Below, piece by piece: positions 21,401 to 30,600 of a DNA stretch of 64,000 nt (its first letter is position 1; every line of letters starts with the position of its first letter). Below the pieces are notes generated by a model. That model had not been told where the DNA came from and did not search any database. It saw only the letters and a program-made list of their open reading frames with translations. Source of the stretch: a virus. The stretch spans positions 1 to 64,000 of IMG/VR virus record IMGVR_UViG_3300042444_000045. The stretch is one strand, 5' to 3'. The position numbers and the translations under genes are program-made.

Positions 21401-24400
21401 TTCTCATTGCTGATAATAGACACTGCTGCATCTAAGGCTCCTTTCTTTTCATAAGTAGTATCAATAACTGTTGACAGCAAAGAGTCTAGTGACTCAATAA
21501 CAGTAGCAGAGTCTACATCATCAAGAGCATCCTCTTGATTGTTGTTAACTTGTTCTATACCACGATTGAGCTCATCAAGTGCTACATTACTGATTAGTGG
21601 AGTATAGTTGTTGAGTAACTTAGGATTCTTAGATGCAAAGTATAAGTTCTGGAATAACTCACCAGCAACACCTTCTGTTGCAAGTTCTTCTCCTCTAATT
21701 AAATCAGCTGTAGTAGGTTTAGTTTTAAAGAAGCTCTTAAGGAAGTTAAGTATTCTCCTAAAGATTGAGTTTCTCTTTGGTTGTCCCTTAATTACTTTAG
21801 GGTTTAGTGCATAAGATCTAAAGTCCTCTGCTAACATTTCTTCCACCTGTCGTGCACTAAGCTTAGCATACTCAGGTTTTAGTTTCCTAACTTCATTATA
21901 TAATGCAGTTTTCTCTGCTTTTGTTAAGAATAACTGAGAGAATACATGCCATGCTTCATGATATGTATCTACCATTGTACCACCAGTAGTAGGATTAATC
22001 AAGATAGCACCCATTTTACCATCAAGGTCTAGGCTCATATCTGTGATCAATTTTGCACCAGATGCTACAAACTTACCATACACATTAGAGTTTACAATAT
22101 TAGCAGCAGGAAACAGTTTAATATACTTAGCAAGTGGAGAGTTCTTCCACCACTTAATTGCATTTTCTATTTGTGCTGCAGTAACTCCATTTGGTAGGCT
22201 AGCTGATCTGTCAAGTTCAAAGCCATCAATTAGATCACTAATATCTGTTGAATCCTCAGGTTGAGGAGTGTTTTGTGGGTTTGTAATATTTACATCACCA
22301 GCTTTAGCCTGATCCTCTGTTCCAGTTTTACTAAATGGTTCTACGGATTCCACAGCTTCATCTTCAGCTGCTCTCTCTGCAGTTACAGTTTGAACAGGAA
22401 CAGGTTCTCTTCTAGGTTCATTAGCTTTAAAATCTCTTTCAGCAAGAGATCCCATATCATAGATTCTACCCTCTACTTCAGTATATGCTTTTACAACATC
22501 TTTAAATAGGAACCCATTATCAATTACGTCCTTGACTTCAAGATAAATTCTATCACCTACTTTTGCCTTACTACTTAGATAGAACTTATGTACTCCCTCT
22601 TGACCATCTATTCTTACATCTAGTGTATAGGTTGGTATTCCATCTTGAGTTTGAGTTTCTCTAACTTCTACTACTTCTGCAGTAATGCTTTTTGGTTCAG
22701 CAAATAGAATTACTTCAACCATATTATCCTTAAACTTACGGACTTCAGATCTGGTATCTATTTCTTCAGCTTGCTCATTAGTGATCTCAGAAAGTACACC
22801 AGCTGGAGGACTAAACTTGATATATGCATTAAACAGTGGAACACCTTCTTTGCTCAAGAATATTTGACCATCTTGTTGTCTTAAAAAGTCTATGTAGTTT
22901 TTCTCTACAAACTCTCCATTTACATAGTCCGAGTATGTACCTAAGTTTATAAGACTCTGATTATAGTCAAACTTGGCTGGATAGTACTTTCCACTTGCAG
23001 AAGTCTTGCCCTTCATGAGAATATCAAAGATCTGGTCTTTGTTGCTCTTTGCAAGGTTTGCATTTTCTAAGTCAAGTGTTTTGGATGGGTTATCTTTTAT
23101 GCTACTCAGTTCAACTTGTTTTCCTGTGAACTCATAGTATTCAAATGTTAATACACCAGTGTCTTTATCAAAGTATACCTGGTGTCTTCTAGTTGAATTA
23201 GGAATGTCAGTTATTTCTTTTGCATAGAACTGAGTATAAAAGTTAAACTTCTGTGTTGGACTTAGTTGATCTGAAGTTAGTACCTCAGCTATTTTTGTAG
23301 CTAAGTCTTCTTGGATATCAGATCTATCTAGTTTTAATATTCTACCAACACCACTACCAAGCTTGATTACAGTTGTACCTGCATCAAAACCATAGGCCGG
23401 TGCATCTAAAGTCTGTATGTTACCAAGAATTAAATCACTAAGAGTTTTACCATTAGATTCTTGGGCATAGAATGATTCAAGCTGATTTAGTGTTAGATTC
23501 TTAATAGTAGTATTAGATACACCCTCACTAGCCCCAGTAATAGGAAGAATAAACTTCTCACCTTTGATTAACTTCTGTCTTAAATCATATAACTGTTTAG
23601 CCTCTGCTTGTTGTTCTGCTTCAATTTCTTTAGCAAACTCTTGTATAGTTTTACCAGTTTTTTCTTTAAATTCAATAGGGGTTGAGTATCCCTGTTCTTT
23701 CATTCTTAGTCTAGCTTCTTCTCCCGGTAAGATGAGTTTGTTCTCTGCACCGTACATGTTAGTAACTATGTACTTACCTGAGCCATCTTGTCTTACTTCT
23801 CTAAGAGTCTGATAAACATACTTGCCATTTTCTTTGGTAGTAATATTACCATCTTCATCAAAGTAGAGTGGATTACCTTGTTTATCTGAAACAACAAGCA
23901 TGAACACCTCACTTGGTAGAGTTACATTTCCAGTAGCAGTACCCTGTTTGTTAATAGAGTTCATTCTAACTAGAAGATCAGATGTTTCTTTTGTCATCTG
24001 AGCATCTGGCATCTTGTTAAGTGCAACTGGAACAAGAGTGATTTCCTGTCCCTGATATACAGGATTACCTAAGGTTGTGTCAAACTGAAAAGTAGTTCTA
24101 TGTATTCTAGAGATTGTATTGTATATTCTTGTTTTATCTCTGTCAAGTCTTTCTACAGTGGTTTTTGTTTTCTTTGTTGGGTCTAGAGTTATAAATTCCT
24201 GACCTGTTCCAGAGAAAATTGTTCTACTCTTTAATTCAGCTTCATCAATCTCAGCATCTGGATCAATTGGATCTGACGTAGTCCCTACGGGATTGTTTGC
24301 TTTATAGTTAGCCTTTGCAGCTAGTTGTTCTGGAGTAAGTGGTGCAAGACCTAAATATTCTTCAATAGCAGCTAAACCTGTATCAGCATTTCTAAAAGCT

Positions 24401-24669
24401 CTTGTAATTTCTCTGAGCTTCTCAATAGGCATGTTTAGTGTTAAGTCCCCACCTAGTTGTGCTTCTACACTACCTATGATATAAGGTATCTGTTGGATAT
24501 ACTGTATTGCTGTATCTCTTCCCTGGGCTTTTTCAAAACCACTGTACATGTAATTTATGTACTGGTTTACATCAAAAGTTTCTCCGGCAGGAGTAGTGAG
24601 CATCTTTTTATAGACAGCATCTAAGAGTTTGATAATATTATCACGACCAAGGGTACAAGTAATTGCCAT
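12457..24669 (-). CDS. Giant virion RNA polymerase with protease, ART-like and ASCH-like domains
   Basis: 4070 residues. Domains in order: an unassigned N-terminus; a zincin-like site HEAWH (904-908) with a candidate third ligand E944 or E948; the RNA polymerase core with a beta-like double-psi barrel (K2159 in HKFALMP, K2196 in SGSKVG) and a beta'-like barrel with SGGDFDVDK (Asp 2523, 2525, 2527 bind catalytic Mg); an ADP-ribosyltransferase-like domain of the polyvalent-protein type, about 3445-3790 (LYHGT with H3455, FFFTDN, FEPEQIH with E3774); and an ASCH/PUA-like domain, about 3800-3917 (INGTKVITGR, LDQFAKAEGY). crAss-like phages package a single-chain polymerase with this DFDxD motif to transcribe early genes after ejection. 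The protease and ART assignments are by motif only. The gene starts 3 nt after the stop of the 2238-aa gene. Confidence 0.85.
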   Translation of the reverse strand: MAITCTLGRDNIIKLLDAVYKKMLTTPAGETFDVNQYINYMYSGFEKAQGRDTAIQYIQQIPYIIGSVEAQLGGDLTLNMPIEKLREITRAFRNADTGLAAIEEYLGLAPLTPEQLAAKANYKANNPVGTTSDPIDPDAEIDEAELKSRTIFSGTGQEFITLDPTKKTKTTVERLDRDKTRIYNTISRIHRTTFQFDTTLGNPVYQGQEITLVPVALNKMPDAQMTKETSDLLVRMNSINKQGTATGNVTLPSEVFMLVVSDKQGNPLYFDEDGNITTKENGKYVYQTLREVRQDGSGKYIVTNMYGAENKLILPGEEARLRMKEQGYSTPIEFKEKTGKTIQEFAKEIEAEQQAEAKQLYDLRQKLIKGEKFILPITGASEGVSNTTIKNLTLNQLESFYAQESNGKTLSDLILGNIQTLDAPAYGFDAGTTVIKLGSGVGRILKLDRSDIQEDLATKIAEVLTSDQLSPTQKFNFYTQFYAKEITDIPNSTRRHQVYFDKDTGVLTFEYYEFTGKQVELSSIKDNPSKTLDLENANLAKSNKDQIFDILMKGKTSASGKYYPAKFDYNQSLINLGTYSDYVNGEFVEKNYIDFLRQQDGQIFLSKEGVPLFNAYIKFSPPAGVLSEITNEQAEEIDTRSEVRKFKDNMVEVILFAEPKSITAEVVEVRETQTQDGIPTYTLDVRIDGQEGVHKFYLSSKAKVGDRIYLEVKDVIDNGFLFKDVVKAYTEVEGRIYDMGSLAERDFKANEPRREPVPVQTVTAERAAEDEAVESVEPFSKTGTEDQAKAGDVNITNPQNTPQPEDSTDISDLIDGFELDRSASLPNGVTAAQIENAIKWWKNSPLAKYIKLFPAANIVNSNVYGKFVASGAKLITDMSLDLDGKMGAILINPTTGGTMVDTYHEAWHVFSQLFLTKAEKTALYNEVRKLKPEYAKLSARQVEEMLAEDFRSYALNPKVIKGQPKRNSIFRRILNFLKSFFKTKPTTADLIRGEELATEGVAGELFQNLYFASKNPKLLNNYTPLISNVALDELNRGIEQVNNNQEDALDDVDSATVIESLDSLLSTVIDTTYEKKGALDAAVSIISNENNKSQFFDFAKKKFLKDIENIQGQLNVKPTVSFNSFETLQNLEDNAIAIIRSSEGDDKYIFLKGQVEDFSNLNLDTKSGERIKGELYKGTIEIIGDYYSHKTIKSKDKDAVDIIIVNSIEEAQAQFDAYKDAEEDSFTDIELFHDRTVDAFEVDYDQAVLLDNLRILQSARDNWEKVIEYFKEKSSFNIMTKKVRIQETDPENDTQDEDAQLDATKAQNFDKGADVNLLEIADKEVVYILKSLFAVTRDSKGKPVYEYNKLGYKKLANYKKVWNAVVRATNSTKDPRQMFKNIQEAARTYPELEQLIKYRLPNPQSIRAEGTVGNPMRSFGIVTSFWSVFSLPRVPYMQLTVFRNQYETFDSKGNTIVTNSETTGVEVTNASTDIGNTIRKFEASFAARLDSAFTRRDSDNNTTLKLDAIVQQFSDKSGEFKSGSEFLFLNAMGFNLDDLGKIKEELSDPNNRKYFGVNYIFDTIRDLNNAQKAGSMTDGARRVLNNFMRNPISTLRAGIDPGVIGLKNSFVFEKGSKQSTQIDRIVNLQNKLGSTASTFSVQNPEKNRVNEHVNDSSLTVITDSINTALQRTDMYKFGSTARHLDPSMNPFAESSLAIRSMFLPEGSQRPGRSISVEMISGTQTVNSIIDPYGNIRDGAVTGSNTTSLDKRGKFIQDMHTFLKTGRIELMRPGSKSSSFGWRIDGGIATNAIGKIDQHLYVDINSLQPNTAGEADIIEGIMIPYLSSELKRINIYNESSEAKNYVGYNREFKNGKTFGQSFNYFDGILTEDTQNEILEKVKSPGTRLQDYLKTDPELAKKIKAEIKGYFTNKTNELYNYLKQAPFIDKTLMDRLKLNNLTTEQKEKTLVKAFMYNYWIHNMETSILFLGDIAQYDHKKQELHKRISGLISNGPRLRTDVDAQRFSEYLGESSYAASENITPIMYKGYANTVIMQEVQRDSIYLDPIRKGLTADYERRYKTRNIPNKEALIKERVQKEVDKYTKGEIKEADGQGYITFDAYRLYKKLQNKWSDAQENLFQRIVRREDIKASEIIEMFPVYKLQNFGFVEDTVLPVTAMHKFALMPIIPGVFGPQMDSLHRQMMEKGVHYATFESGSKVGHVAPSGSKADIVFEDAAQTILKEDIKFTINTIHAGFLKEAASVNSKYKGETVFSTQLRALITSGLYQQGDLINKNYAPIVNEYKDTVDFYTELLKYELENEIEYNKDGDRLVGKPDKFLKLIRENLERKDYPEHLLRQLQTNSDGTLKGDLSYFIDRKTIEKTVLSIVEKRFVRQYVKGEPLVQIASTFSNGLVTGGPRFEKPTDAERKKFLGTNNLPFYHPGENGKTNAMKVAIALQGDFANLLNLKHIDGKPIETRQRLNEMIKNEKWLDTEDNRKKITLTAVRIPVQGLNSMEFMEVHEFLDPAASNLIMLPTEIVAKSGGDFDVDKLTTFFPNIDKNGNLYKAPASNKDFMAEANKIKDKKARKNFIKQQKLATQNQFIDSIRSILELPENYAPLVRPNDTYILKDLADKLQDDVSTYDKFTKQNGEINMKGNKKILSPTTTLEPLYNLAKHEENLVGKAVLGIAAIENKLSPMFDAAGGKMPLTYKATKYVNGRYVVDTKNPADYDMRLNVRHNKIGDHISISDTDTADGIDRIADVFSQGMNGWVDVEKDEWIFYIQGNYEIAPTFLYLIKAGVPVKDAAYFVSQPMIREYAEQQRLIGGDYGSILGIAPSASQFTRFQSARDVVNKYTAKYLYAIMDGVRPDTEFSVEFRPVENYTEKPKPIMTNVNKRQLAIEIQRGNINPLEIMRVYQTRGPKKVDIYFAPDLRNQLYYEATGFALSKAERVDGNFSVDMMQNIIESKKNVNDLSNPEIISEMAMFLHFYEIQKQLMGLSAMKRLLKPDTKTFNNFQQVYLEEVNRDLLDEDSKIDQESRRRLFSQSIVSSLFDKTIITDVAAPMMDLVNNEITNKAIREIIATRDLSSFGTGTDGVVAFIDAYKDAIVTFIYQNYLSNSVDAKGNLISVPEEYRKLKITNSKALNNDVVYTNEGITINLNNIKRDYKEKVYLANSEAGTAYKNRDGLKPFNSSEDPFTTEEQYIRYVLERAYQETQGLKDLQLNQVSLMNVYNPNALTKNSEYSYTKMILDLVDEFPGLRSEYPVLEQLSARVSRDSYLLTLNDRDVADGSTKSQYAANIRALGNPRIQKVKGDANARISAIFGLLPKIAVYQHGNGITPFGLEQVVPQETVITATKNAGDLFKVNYWNQKTLNLIFDKLVSSENNRKLFKNFLVTPVQIGNPANVTIPVEPSFDPEETAVAAKLPTSTQEQPGVKQGVEELFRLRPELAAIGTPQQYTEYINTIFPGSAVKDILYHGTYEFFEEFIKDKRGSNTGSGTMTDKKRGETFNTDSENAFFFTDNIDTALNYSFLGRYNYVEGIRGALNRIVLKSSDAQEAVNFLKTIPFFDNLIKKAKADGKTNAEILDILRDVNKNIYRRIDTMDVPGFVNSAVNAKQSIEQFTVFLENVDKFKSNDPTIKTRFGDFNSTNASNSSGKYNIYYEKDRGYLFVQSGNAKQNTPTKRALSSELSVEEITEFFKSAIEADKKVLANRAEEIKKKGYIENYMPVLVDIKNPLVHDYENSPFPDTYKDTKYPTQYIAARQVATAIKEGNDAVVYQNMRDPILATSYGIFEPEQIHILGSTKDLKQFGDFINGKSTTEPVVKELPSIPMMQESIDGIINGTKVITGRTAKLENGNYIMPNGGIVKVTYLGEATVEPKTGTVTITNSETGMVVTRTLDQFAKAEGYKDAADFKKRSILSASLISGKRSRFIYQIEPVNNVTAVREAAPSAPVTGQLSPETNPEITEFNTYLAENNNVFPKEFNASNGRRYLLNDNNLYDLVSPDGKTMYLRNINLKTGQVESVLEPTVQVTRERKIQAIKDINDMIVFMSLDLKMAEDGYNVYQMMEDISNATSMTEIERIEEIIRKYTC

Positions 24670-24672
24670 TGA

Positions 24673-27600
24673 TTAACAAATTTTTGAATTAAACACATCA
24701 CTTTCTAGATCTTCAATCTTAGCATCTTTGATTCTATCTTCAACATTATTTATTTCTGTTTTAATAACCTCTTGTGCTAGATCAGAACTTTCTTTTAAAA
24801 CTGCTTTTGTATCTTCAGTTTGTTCTACAACTGGTGCCTGTGGTTTAATTGCTGTGCTCATTTGTGTTTGAGAAGTTAATTGATTGAAAGTAATAAAGAT
24901 ACTGCTTTTCCCATTGATCTTGCTAACTTCAACACCTTTACTTGAGATAGATGTAATGGTAATTGGGTCACCTTGAAGTGCCCAGAACATACCGTTATTA
25001 TCTGTCATAGTCTGTGTTACAACTCTGTTAGCATATTGCTCTTTTGGAATGCCGTTCTTTATAATATACTCAATTTCTGCTTTAGGTAAAAGATTAATTG
25101 TAGAATTACTATAACCCATTAGGTTTAATTGTTTTCTTAATTCATCTTGTATGTCAGTAGCAACTTTAATTCCTGTAACAGCCTGCGGACTATTTTGTAC
25201 TTGTTGTGGAGTAGATTGCTGTTCAATAAGAACTGCAGTAGCACCAACAGCATCCTGCGGAGTGATTTCTACACCAGATAGTACATCAATAGTTCTTGTA
25301 CTATTTCCCCCTGCATCATAGTCTAATGCTATTGGTAGTACAGCTAGAGTCTTAGCCTTTAGACCATGCGTATTGTTTAATAAAATTCTATACAATGACA
25401 ACTGTTCTGTATGCTGTTGACGTTTAGATTTACCACCAAATGACTTAGACTCATACTTAACTATGTTTTCACCAGCATATGTTTCAGCAAACTGATTACC
25501 TCTCATTGTTTTGATATCATAGATCCTTACATCACCATTTACATCAAATGTTAATAAGTCTACAGTACCTGCAATACCAAGTTCATCATTGTATAGTACA
25601 ACATTATTAGCTAAAACTATTTCTCCTCTTGCATCAAGAGAGGCTTTAATAGTCTCTAGTCTGGCTTTAAGTTTTTCTATTTCTTCAACTGGGGCAAATT
25701 TATATTTATTTAAGTCTTTGAGCTTACCTGAGAAAAAGTCTCTGATGTACTCATCAATTTCAGTACCAATAATCTGTGATGAAGCAAGAAGCATTTTTTG
25801 ATTAACATCCTTTTCTGAGTAACCAAGATCTGTTAGTCTCTTTCTGTATTCCTCCATGGATTCAGTATCTGACTTAGGATCTTTAATCTCATCTTCTTTA
25901 GTATAACTAGTAACTCGCATGTATTCTTTACCAGTTTTGGTATTTACATACTTGCTACCATCCTCTGTTAGTTTTATAAAGGATGCATTTCTAAGAACTT
26001 CTCGGATAGTACTTCTTACAGAATCAAGTTTTTGTTCTTGTACTGTAAGTGGTCTACCAGCCTTTTCACTAAGAGCTTGATCTAGATCAGCAATATCAGC
26101 AAGAGAGAATGTAGAGATAATAGTTTTTTCTTCTTCTTGTGCAAAAACTTCTTCAACAGTTTGTGCCCTTACTTCAGTAGGAGTTGGACTCTTAATGTCC
26201 CCGCTACTAATTGGTTCTCTAATAATATCTCCAGCAACAGGTTCAAGTAGATCATATAGATATCTAAGTTGATCTTGATATTTTTGAAGAGCTGCTTCCA
26301 ACTCCATCATTCTATTCTGTTCCTGTTCTCTAACCTCATCTATGAACTCTACATTGTCCATAGTAGTGTTGATATCCCTTTCTAGCTGGTTGACCTGTCT
26401 GCTAAGTTCTGCAAATCCCTCTACCTTCATTTTACTGATGTCATCAGTAGCACGAATTAGTTCACCCAGATTAGCAGAAACTTCTTCATATCCGGTATTC
26501 TTTTTAAGTTTAGAAAGTGCAGAGTTTTGTTTTTTCCAGATACCTAGATACTCTTTTAAGTACTCTGTAGATCTTGCAATAGCATTTCTAAGAATCTCAA
26601 TCAGTCTCTGGATTGTACCCATCTTTTTCTCAATCTTCTTGATCTTATTGCGGATATCAGTTTTAGTAAATAGATCAAACTTAGGATCAGCTAATAGGTT
26701 TCTATAGTAGTCAGCCTGTTTTTTGAGATCTCTTCTAATAGCAGCTAGTTGTTCCTGTTGTTGTTTTAGTTCACGAACTCTATTCATGATGTCATTAGCA
26801 ATGGCAAACTCTCTTCTAAGTTGTTGTTTATAGAGACCTGATCTTTCTTTAATCTTACCAGATCTTTTTTTCTGATTAGCTTTGAGAAGTTGTGCTGTAG
26901 TTTTATCAAGTTGCTCTATCTTGTTTATTAGATCTTCAACTTGTATACCAGTTAATTCTACAGTGTTATCAAGTAATTGTTGTAGATATTCCAGTGTATC
27001 AGCTATCTCAGCCTCTTCTTTTTCAATTAGCTTTTTCTTCTCTTCAACTAGATCAATTCTTCTTTGTAGAGCTTGTTCTGCTAGCTTCTTACGTGCAGCA
27101 GTTTCAGCAGCAAGTTGTTCAGTATCAGAAGAAAATTCTTTTTCGGTAGCCTTAACTTCTTTTCCATATGCTTCTACATCAGCAATATATCTTCTCAGAC
27201 GTTTGATATTAAGCTCATCTATAAGTAGATCTTCTTTCTCCTCATCTGTTAGTTCTTTCTGTGATCTAATAGCATACTGTGATTCTAAATCAGCAAGAAT
27301 TTCTTTGGCCTGTTCTAATGTGTACATAGCCATGTCCATCTCCTTACCATTGTAATCAATGATAGGTGCTATAATGTTTATGGCTTGTTCCTCAAGTTTT
27401 CTACCCTGCATCTCTGCATTGTAGTTTTCAATAACTGTTTTAGCCCTTGGGCTTGTTCTTACAAAATCCTCAAACTTATCAAGAAGCTGTTCATCAGTTA
27501 ATTCAGCATAGGCTTCTACCAATGGCACACCATTTTCATCTTTGTTGATATAGTTTCCATTTTCATCTGTTTCTGCTAAGAAGTCATTGAACTCAACTTG

Positions 27601-30600
27601 TAAATCTGTATATAAACCTCTATCTAATTGGTCAAGTGGTGTGTTTACTGTAAATGGTATGAAGTCTTCTGTCTTGACCTGAGGTGTGGATTCTATATCA
27701 TCAATAGCTTTACGGATAGCTTCTTCTCTTTTTTGAGCAAACTTGTTCTTGATCTTCTGTGCTTCAATTACATCAGCAGGAACTCTTTCTACAGTAAAGA
27801 TTTTACCATCTACAATATCATATGAAAGCTGTAGTACATCAATTACCTCACCATTCTTATCATTAAACTTAATTATCTCACCATCTTTATAGACTATCAG
27901 CTCATTTGGTTGTCCATCTACTAAGTAGAATGCAGTAAGAGTATCTCCACTCTGCAATTGATTAGCAACTTCAGATAACTTTACAGTTTTCTTACCAAGC
28001 ATGTCAAGACTACCTCTCTCTTTCCTTTGTTCTTTTTGTGGTAGAGCAGCTAGCTCTTCTTGTTCCTGAACAGCTAGTTGCATTAATTCCATGCCCAATC
28101 TCTCATTGGTATCTTTTCTAGCTTTTGGATTAAGATTTTTTAGTTTAACAGCCTCTAAGAATAGAAGAGCATATTGATCATATTCTGGACTACCTCTTCT
28201 AATAACTACTTTTCTGCCATTATCAAAGAATTCATCCGGGATCTTATTGTTTCTACGGAACTCATAGATATCATCAGCACTAACATAGATATTCTTATCA
28301 GCTAGTTCATTAAGAAGAGCATTGAGTTCTATGTCACTGAGTTCTTGATTTACAAGTTCATCATAGTATTGTTTTCTATTCTGATATGCTTGGGTCATCC
28401 ATGCATAGTTCCTTTCAACATGGTCGAGAAACTCATTTGGATTGTACAGTAAGTTAATGTACTTGTTTAGAGTAGATACCTCTCTACCTAGTCTATAGTT
28501 ATCTAAGATGTATTCAAATGCCTTGTCAGCATTTTTTTCTAAGTACTCATCTTTTCTTACATCAGCAATTGACTTCAGATATTCCTTATATGCAAGTTCT
28601 AAATCTGATTCAGCTCTTGTTGTATTCTGATCATTTTTTTCTTTTATATTGTATCTCTTTTGGAGAATCTCTCTTGTTCTTGCTTCTGCTTCTTCTTCAT
28701 CAAGGACAACACCTTCATCTGATACATTCTTAAACATGCCCTGTTCGCGCATATTAGAGATTGTAGCCTCTAGTTCAGCACTATCGTATCTGTAGTAGTA
28801 CTCTACTTTATCCTGTAGGTCCTGCATAGCAGCAAGAACTCTTTCTTTTTTCTTTAGCTCGGCAGCAGAAACTAAACCCTTACTAGATTCAATTTCAGTT
28901 TTAAGCATACCAATTTCAGAAGTAAGCCTATCTGTATCAAATAGAACCATTAGTTCTGTATCAGACATCTTATTTAGTGGCTTCTCAGATCTAACTGTTG
29001 TAGCCATCTTGTCCATTCTATTCTTATGTCTTCTATGAGTCTGACCTAAGAATATAACATTGTTTCTACTAGTATCCCAGGCTGACAGATATAGAGCAGC
29101 TTTGTTATAAGCTTCTGTACCCTTTTTGTAACCTGCTAGATCTACGGGATCCGGATACCTTTCATTGTTTTCCTTGTAATCTACTTCTATTTCATCTATT
29201 CTTTGTAGAACAGAATCAATCTTAGATAAAGATTTTTTACCAGTTCCCTTTTCAAGTTTAAAGGCATCCTCAAATTCTGCTTCTGTTAAGTTTTTATATG
29301 AGGCAATTTGTTCTTTAAAAGCTCCAATAGAGTTTGTCATCATAGCTGTAATAACAGCAGAAGTAAATGCTCTATCTGAAGCATCAATAGTAAGCTTTCT
29401 AGAACCAGAACCCTTCATCTTAGTTGCATCTTCTTGGATTGCTAGATTTAAGAGCTTCTGATTTATTACATTTATAGGATCTTTAAACAAGTTGTTGTTA
29501 AGTGTAGCAGCAAGTTTCTCACCATAAGCATTTTTACTCTCAATGTACTTCTGGTATTTTTCAGGTTTAAATAATCTATTATAACTCTTGGATACAAATC
29601 CAGGAACCATGTTCATACCACCACCAAAAATACCCATGACAAATCCAGTAGCAAAAGTTTCAAAACCTTTTTCTGTAAATGGATTCTGTTCAGACCATGC
29701 ATCTGAATAGTATGAGTATTTACTTCTCATACCTTCTGTCTGTGCAGCCCTAGCAAATAGGTGGCTCTTTACAGCCTGACTATTATACATGTCTACATAG
29801 TAGTTTTCTGTTGCTTGAGCAATAGTTTCCTGAGCATTTTCCTGAAGACCTTCTGCAACATTTGCTCTAGTATATCTACCAGCAGCACCTAATGTTTTTT
29901 GTAGGGGTGCTTCTTTAAATGCTTTTATACTTTCTTTCCAACTGTTTTGAATATACTTGGCCTCAGCTTGAATAGCTTTACCACCTGCAATTTTAGTTGA
30001 CTCAGCTACAATTCTACCTTCTGCTGTGCGCATTAGATCTGCAGTCTTACCCTCAAGTAATCTACCAAACCCACCTTTTGGTTTAAAGATATTACCAAAA
30101 GTTATGTTGTTTGATAGGTACACAAGACCGGTATTCCACCCAATAGTTTCTGCAGATGCTTCTTTTGACATCTTACGCATCTTGTAATCTTCTTCATCAG
30201 AAGGAGCTCTACCATTCTTGTCCCAGTATTCATTGTAGAGTCTATCATACATGTTATTCTCTACAAGAGCACCTTCAAGTCTACCTTCAGAAAAGGCCGC
30301 ATTTAGGTTTCTAACATCTGCGTAAAAACCACCTGCAGTTTTAGATATTTTAGCTAGACCTGTTAGGTTATCAAACTTACCTATCTTAGATACATTACCG
30401 ATAGCATCAAAAGTATTACTAAGTGGGTTCCAAAATCTACCCGTTGGGGTATTAGCAGCCTTCCAGAAAGATCTAGCTGCTTCTGTATTCTTTAAACTTG
30501 TTAAAGACTTACCAAGTACATTGGCAAATCTATCCATGTAGAAGGCTTGTGAGAAACCTTTTCCTATTCTTGCTAAGTTACTTGCTGTTCTTGTAGCTGC

